DNA of 8,710 nt from Bacteroidetes bacterium UBA6491 (lineage in GTDB: Bacteria; Bacteroidota; Bacteroidia; NS11-12g; UBA9320). A model generated the notes under the pieces. It was given only the letters and a program-made list of their open reading frames with translations. It was not told the DNA's origin and ran no database searches. The position numbers were made by a program, and so were the translations under genes. This document shows positions 6,401 through 8,710 of the stretch, in pieces. Where the stretch lies: NCBI GenBank assembly GCA_002436505.1, contig DJML01000007.1:7228-15937 (forward strand), given 5' to 3'. Each line of letters starts with the position of its first letter. The first letter of the stretch is position 1.

Positions 6401-8710
6401 ATGTAGAGTTCATCATATGCGGTACAGCCGAAGGAATTCGTAACCGTGACACCGAACACTCCTGCTGATGCAGCTGTGACCGTTCGCGTACTATCGCTGG
6501 TGGTCCAGAGATACGTCGCGCCGGAATTCCCGGCATCCAGTAAAACACTGATCGTCTCGTTCGCACAGAAACTGGTATCGTTACCCAGGTTCACGACGGG
6601 AGATGGTGCTAGGAAGAATGCATTGGAAGTATCAAGCGGGACGGCGCCGGATGAAGAGACTACCCGGACAAGGTAATCCTGGTTGTCAGGGAGTGAGTCC
6701 GGCAACGGCCAGTGATAGACCGTGTCGATCACACTCACGAAAGTCGCGACCGTACTGAACGTCTGACCTGAATCCGCTGAATACTCAATATCGATCAGGG
6801 AAATGTTGGTTTTATACCATTCAACCATCAGGGTATCGCCTTTACAATACGCTCCGGAATCGATCGGTTTCAGCAGATCTCCTTCGGATGGTATCGCTGT
6901 GGAAATAAATGAATCCGATTTAGCATTTTCCCTGTTGCCTACGTTATCCTCGGCAATGGTATAGAAACGGTAGGAATTACCCGGACTTCCTTTGAAATAA
7001 ACAAACGAATCTGTGATACCTTCCGTGACCAGTTCAAAATCCCCGTCATTCGGAGACACAAACAGGTCGTAGTGTCTTAAACCGGAAGCCGCTGAATCAT
7101 CTGCAGCGATCCAGGACAGCAATACCTCGGATGAATCACTTATTTCCGAAAGACCGTTAATGGCACTTGCAGGAGCCACAGCATCGATAAGGTTAAATAT
7201 CTTAGGAGTTACGATCTCTTCATTATCATCAAATACGATTTCCGCTATCGCGCGGATGGAATCGCGGGTCTGGGCATCACTTCGTGCCCTGATCGTGTAA
7301 TCCACATATCCTTCACCATCTTGCACGCTGGTATCATTCACCGGAAGGAAACCGGCATTCGCATCATCGGGAGGTAATCCCGTGGATGGATCAATGGATG
7401 AGAAGATCCAAAAAGCTTCCCGCTTCGTTACGTCGATCCCTGCGATGACATCGACATAGATTCCCATGGAATCACGCAGGTCGAGTCTTTTGGAATAAGA
7501 TATCGTATTCTCCGGTACATCAAAACGGAAATTGGCAAATCCGAACTCTGCCAGGCGGAACGTACGTATATCTACATTCGTATCCAAAGGGTGATGGATA
7601 GTTACCTGTTGCGCGGGCGCGGTTGCAAAATCCGGGTCATTCTCGTACCGGATCCGGTAGGGCAACGTCTCAAACGTTGAGACCCATTTCTCATCACCAT
7701 ACCCTTCGGGTCCGATGATGTCGTTGGGGTCCCTTGAGCACCGGACCGGGATGAACCATACGTATGCTGTGGCATCGTCTTTGCAGCCACGGTCATCCGT
7801 AATGGTCACCGAATACTCTCCATCGGAGCTTACAATCTTTGTAGGGTTTCCCCATGAATAGGTAAATGGACTCCTTCCTGTTGTTGCATATGCTACCAGA
7901 GGTATCCTGGGAGCAGGATCACAGGGACGGATCTCATAGGACCCGCCTCCACTGATTCTAGCAGTCACCGGGAATTTTTCCTTCACCTCTGCTTCCTCTT
8001 CTGCTTTACATTTGTTTTTATCCTTTGCCACCACACTGTATATTCCGGGGTCCAGTCCCGTCAGATCCTCGCTGGTAGCCCCATTGCTCCATTCGAAAGT
8101 CATCGGTGGTTCACCTTTTTCAACCGTCAGGTCAATCTCACCATCTGAGGCACCTTTACACGTTGCATCGGTCACATCCAGCGATATCTCGACCGTGTCA
8201 AGGGTAAATTTGTGCATTTTTTCTTTATCACTTCCAGCACCAGTTATCCATATTCCGGTGTGGTCCTTTCTCCGGGGTACCTGATCAGCATACCGGTCAG
8301 ATTCTGTATTAAAACCGAATACCAGGTTGCCGCACAGATCCTTACCGTCAAAGATCAGCTCAACCGGGTTTGCATCTGCTCCATTAGCTACTTTATCTGC
8401 TGGTATCGTGAACTTGTATTTTAAATACTTTGAACCTGCTTCAGCTTCAGAACTGTCTTTATATTTTGAGAATCCACATTTAGGGACATCCATTAACAGC
8501 CCTGTCATAATCTCTGAAACCTCTACTTCGATGATCAGGTCCTTGTCGCATTTTGCTTTTCCCGATAAGTTGTTGTCCTTTTTAAATACCAGCTTTGCAT
8601 TGTTCCTCTGGTATTCCCATTGAGCATCGTAAATCTTACTTCCATCCGTGGTCATGACCACGGCCTTGATGTAAGGTTTGAAATTGTCCACCTGGAAATT
8701 ACGATAGAAA
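3415..8710 (-). CDS. Giant T9SS-exported surface protein with SprB repeats, N-terminus beyond window
   Basis: The frame is open to the right edge: six more codons (FYRNFQ) precede the GTG at 8689-8691, so that GTG is internal and the real start lies outside. Numbering from it gives 1,758 residues. Order: conserved segment starting DNFKPYIKA (1-166), isolated SprB repeat (167-241), PKD/Ig-like unit (242-315), a large beta domain beginning SRDPNDIIGP (319-504), fibronectin III-like (505-600), two Ig/PKD-like domains (601-770), twelve SprB repeats (771-1669) and a type A T9SS sorting domain (1680-1758). SprB repeats are named after the gliding adhesin SprB of Flavobacterium johnsoniae. The protein should be exported across the outer membrane by T9SS, trimmed at its C-terminus, and displayed or released. 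No protease or glycosidase motif is visible, so an adhesin or structural fibre is the best guess; a role in gliding is not shown. Many Asp and Gly residues suggest an acidic, perhaps calcium-stabilised protein. It is convergent with the cyclase/HD genes and has its own, unseen promoter. Confidence 0.93.
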   Translation of the reverse strand, partial: FYRNFQVDNFKPYIKAVVMTTDGSKIYDAQWEYQRNNAKLVFKKDNNLSGKAKCDKDLIIEVEVSEIMTGLLMDVPKCGFSKYKDSSEAEAGSKYLKYKFTIPADKVANGADANPVELIFDGKDLCGNLVFGFNTESDRYADQVPRRKDHTGIWITGAGSDKEKMHKFTLDTVEISLDVTDATCKGASDGEIDLTVEKGEPPMTFEWSNGATSEDLTGLDPGIYSVVAKDKNKCKAEEEAEVKEKFPVTARISGGGSYEIRPCDPAPRIPLVAYATTGRSPFTYSWGNPTKIVSSDGEYSVTITDDRGCKDDATAYVWFIPVRCSRDPNDIIGPEGYGDEKWVSTFETLPYRIRYENDPDFATAPAQQVTIHHPLDTNVDIRTFRLAEFGFANFRFDVPENTISYSKRLDLRDSMGIYVDVIAGIDVTKREAFWIFSSIDPSTGLPPDDANAGFLPVNDTSVQDGEGYVDYTIRARSDAQTRDSIRAIAEIVFDDNEEIVTPKIFNLIDAVAPASAINGLSEISDSSEVLLSWIAADDSAASGLRHYDLFVSPNDGDFELVTEGITDSFVYFKGSPGNSYRFYTIAEDNVGNRENAKSDSFISTAIPSEGDLLKPIDSGAYCKGDTLMVEWYKTNISLIDIEYSADSGQTFSTVATFVSVIDTVYHWPLPDSLPDNQDYLVRVVSSSGAVPLDTSNAFFLAPSPVVNLGNDTSFCANETISVLLDAGNSGATYLWTTSDSTRTVTAASAGVFGVTVTNSFGCTAYDELYIDTLSVPSIEAVILDNVCFGGQTGAIDLTISSGSPPYAYLWNTADTTQDLSGLVTGKYSVTITDSNSCSALDTFSVNEPPAISLSGTVSDALCFGSSDGSINLTVSGGTGSYTYDWSNGDSTEDISGLVNGTYMVIVTDTNNCTATDTFVVSQPAALTSSITVRHVSCFDGSNGGIDLTVSGGTTPYSFVWNTSDTSEDINNLTAGTYTVTVADSNSCVMRDTAVINQPTRIVLTDTITNASCYKGSDGRIALGATGGSGSYTFAWSNSATTSKVSGLDSGRYSVIVTDDSGCVALDTFNITHPQELKISNTIKDALCFGSSDGSVDLTISGGTNPYSYVWSNSDTTQDINGLPKGSYSVVVTDNNGCMAYDTFSVNEPPQIMVSDTITNVSCYGGSDGAIDIGIVNGSGTLTFAWSSGQSSQNVSGLALGQYSVVITDGNGCVAFDTFTIAQPSDLSISRSVTDISCNGGSDGAIDVTVSGATAPYNFSWADLVNTEDRQNIGAGTFILTITDDEGCTWNDTTVMIEPSLITSNIVVIDVSCFNAGDGSVDLTASGGTGTLSFSWSSGPVTEDISGLDTGSYIVIITDDNGCQISDTAIIDQPEQMNITAIINDAGCYGNSDGSIDVSVSGGIQPYSYQWTHGPASQDISNLSRGTYLLTVTDDNLCTSNDSFDVSEPDSLMITLTVSHVLCADSSGGAIDLSVTGGTGPYNFDWNNSDTTEDLTDLTKGIYSVMITDDHGCQAMDSVEITEPAPMVVLAATTDALCHGDSNGMVDLTVSGGILPYHFMWNNSDTTEDLNEVPSDTYFVEIMDGNGCVAKDTVVVYEPDPLVLNLDSVPAHGDNSDGMAWVTVTGGTQPYSYQWNDPLSQTTDTAFDLVAGTYNVVVTDDNGCTTNASVIVTKTTGFEVVAADNEVIVYPNPNSGTVYIFNLLEFSKTVDLVISDYAGREIFNEQINGQDRYEYKFESDASEGVYIFMLRAENRYIYKRIILLR
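3418..3654 (-). other. T9SS type A C-terminal sorting domain
   Basis: Residues 1680-1758 of the giant protein start with VIVYPNPNSGTVYI, run through a beta-rich stretch (DLVISDYAGREIF) and end with EGVYIFMLR and YKRIILLR. The YPNP opening, the G-Y near the end and the basic last strand are the hallmarks of the type A sorting signal read by the T9SS. The last residue of the protein is also the last of the domain, as expected. Confidence 0.92.
3685..6381 (-). repeat. Twelve tandem SprB repeats, 225-bp period
   Basis: Repeat boundaries in coding order: 6381-6163 (73 aa), then ten units of exactly 75 aa starting at 6162, 5937, 5712, 5487, 5262, 5037, 4812, 4587, 4362 and 4137, then 3912-3685 (76 aa). 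The shared pattern is C(F/Y)xGSDGxIDLTVSGG, a Trp near position 36, EDISGL, GxYxVxVTDxNGC, then DT and an (E/Q)P end. Each of the first eleven carries two Cys 50 residues apart, which could form one disulfide per repeat. The units differ clearly from each other in both protein and DNA, so this is an old array and not a recent expansion. Confidence 0.93.
6382..6891 (-). other. Two Ig/PKD-like domains before the SprB array
   Basis: Residues 601-694 start LLKPIDSGAYCKGDTLMVEW and describe a beta sandwich with IDIEYSADSGQTF and a YLVRVVSS strand. Residues 695-770 have NLGNDTSFCANE, a YLWTTSDSTRTV centre and GVFGVTVTNSFGC, the common Bacteroidota PKD-like unit seen in many T9SS cargo proteins. They probably act as stiff spacers or ligand-binding modules; neither shows catalytic residues. 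Confidence 0.65.
6892..7179 (-). other. Fibronectin type III-like domain
   Basis: Residues 505-600 contain VLLSWIAADDSAASGLRHYD, LFVSPNDGDFEL, YRFYTIAEDNVGN and a closing strand. The W in the B strand, the YRFYTIA core tyrosines and the DNVGN turn are typical for a fibronectin III fold. It directly follows the DPNDIIGP domain, a pairing I have seen in other large bacterial surface proteins. Confidence 0.75.
7180..7737 (-). other. Large conserved beta domain starting at DPNDIIGP
   Basis: Residues 319-504 begin SRDPNDIIGPEGYGDEKWVS and include YRIRYENDPDFATAPAQQV, LAEFGFANFRFDVP, a FWIFSSIDPSTGLPP turn, GFLPVND, GEGYVDYTIRAR and AEIVFDDNEEIVTP. This set of motifs recurs in large exported proteins of several bacterial phyla; I recognise the pattern but cannot give a secure family name (it resembles domains of the DUF11 type). 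It has no visible catalytic centre and may be a structural stalk module. Confidence 0.7.
7747..7968 (-). other. PKD/Ig-like unit, SprB-related in its second half
   Basis: Residues 242-315 begin TARISGGGSYEIRPC and end with SPFTYSWGN, GEYSVTITDDRGC and AYVWFIP. The PFTYSW and YSVTITDDRGC parts match the second half of a SprB repeat, while the first half differs and lacks the C(F/Y)xGSDG motif. It may be a PKD-type domain or a strongly diverged SprB unit. Confidence 0.6.
7969..8193 (-). repeat. Isolated SprB repeat upstream of the main array
   Basis: Residues 167-241 give a complete 75-residue SprB unit: DATCKGASDGEIDLTV, TFEWSNG, SEDLTGL, GIYSVVAKDKNKC. Its two Cys are 50 residues apart as in the main array. 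Its second half is unusually charged (KDKNKCKAEEEAEVKEK), unlike the array repeats. It is separated from the array by more than 500 residues of other domains. Confidence 0.88.
8194..8710 (-). other. N-terminal visible segment of the giant protein
   Basis: The segment reads FYRNFQVDNFKPYIKAVVMT, then IYDAQWEYQ, LVFKKDNNLSGKAKCDKDLI, a VEVSEIMTGLLMDVPKCGFS part, KYKFTIPADKV, LIFDGKDLCGNL and DHTGIWITGAGSDKEKMHKF. The DNFKPYIK...IY.A.W pattern recurs in large Bacteroidota surface proteins and reads like two Ig-type beta sandwiches. The signal peptide and any further domains must lie to the right of the window. Confidence 0.55.

Overview
The window looks like a chromosomal piece of a Bacteroidota bacterium (Flavobacteriia/Cytophagia-like; I cannot place it further). 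The reasons are a very large surface protein made of SprB repeats and ending in a type A C-terminal sorting domain of the type IX secretion system (T9SS, found in this phylum), a moderate to low G+C content, weak or absent Shine-Dalgarno sequences, and a possible phylum-type promoter (TTG, 19 bases, TAnnTT) before one gene.

Layout. At the left edge lies the 3' part of a gene for a secreted or lipoprotein-like Ig-fold protein (to 801). Protein-like sequence continues back to base 4, but the window's first codon is an in-frame TAG. A strong Rho-independent terminator follows (827-862). Next on the + strand is a membrane-anchored class III adenylate cyclase (920-2590, real start perhaps 965). 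After a 123-base gap with a small inverted repeat and a possible promoter comes a small HD-domain metal-dependent phosphohydrolase (2714-3319, GTG start). A 95-base AT-rich convergent gap (3320-3414) separates these from the giant gene on the - strand (3415-8710), which is open at the right edge.

The giant protein (at least 1,764 residues in the window, N-terminus missing) reads, from N to C: a segment common in Bacteroidota surface proteins, one isolated SprB repeat, a PKD/Ig-like unit, a large conserved beta domain starting at a DPNDIIGP motif, a fibronectin type III-like domain, two Ig/PKD-like domains, twelve tandem SprB repeats (ten in the middle of exactly 75 residues), and the T9SS sorting domain. 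It is most likely an exported adhesin or surface fibre.

How the genes may work together: the cyclase has every residue expected for making cAMP, with an extracytoplasmic helical domain that could sense a signal. The adjacent HD protein could hydrolyse a nucleotide or phosphate ester, perhaps cAMP, but this rests only on gene order and fold. The adhesin is convergent and is not part of that operon. I saw no tRNA, rRNA, CRISPR array, insertion sequence or phage gene. Nothing here is clearly a new system; the points most worth checking are the cyclase/HD pair, the strictly periodic SprB array, the G+C step inside the adhesin gene, and the in-frame TAG at the left edge.
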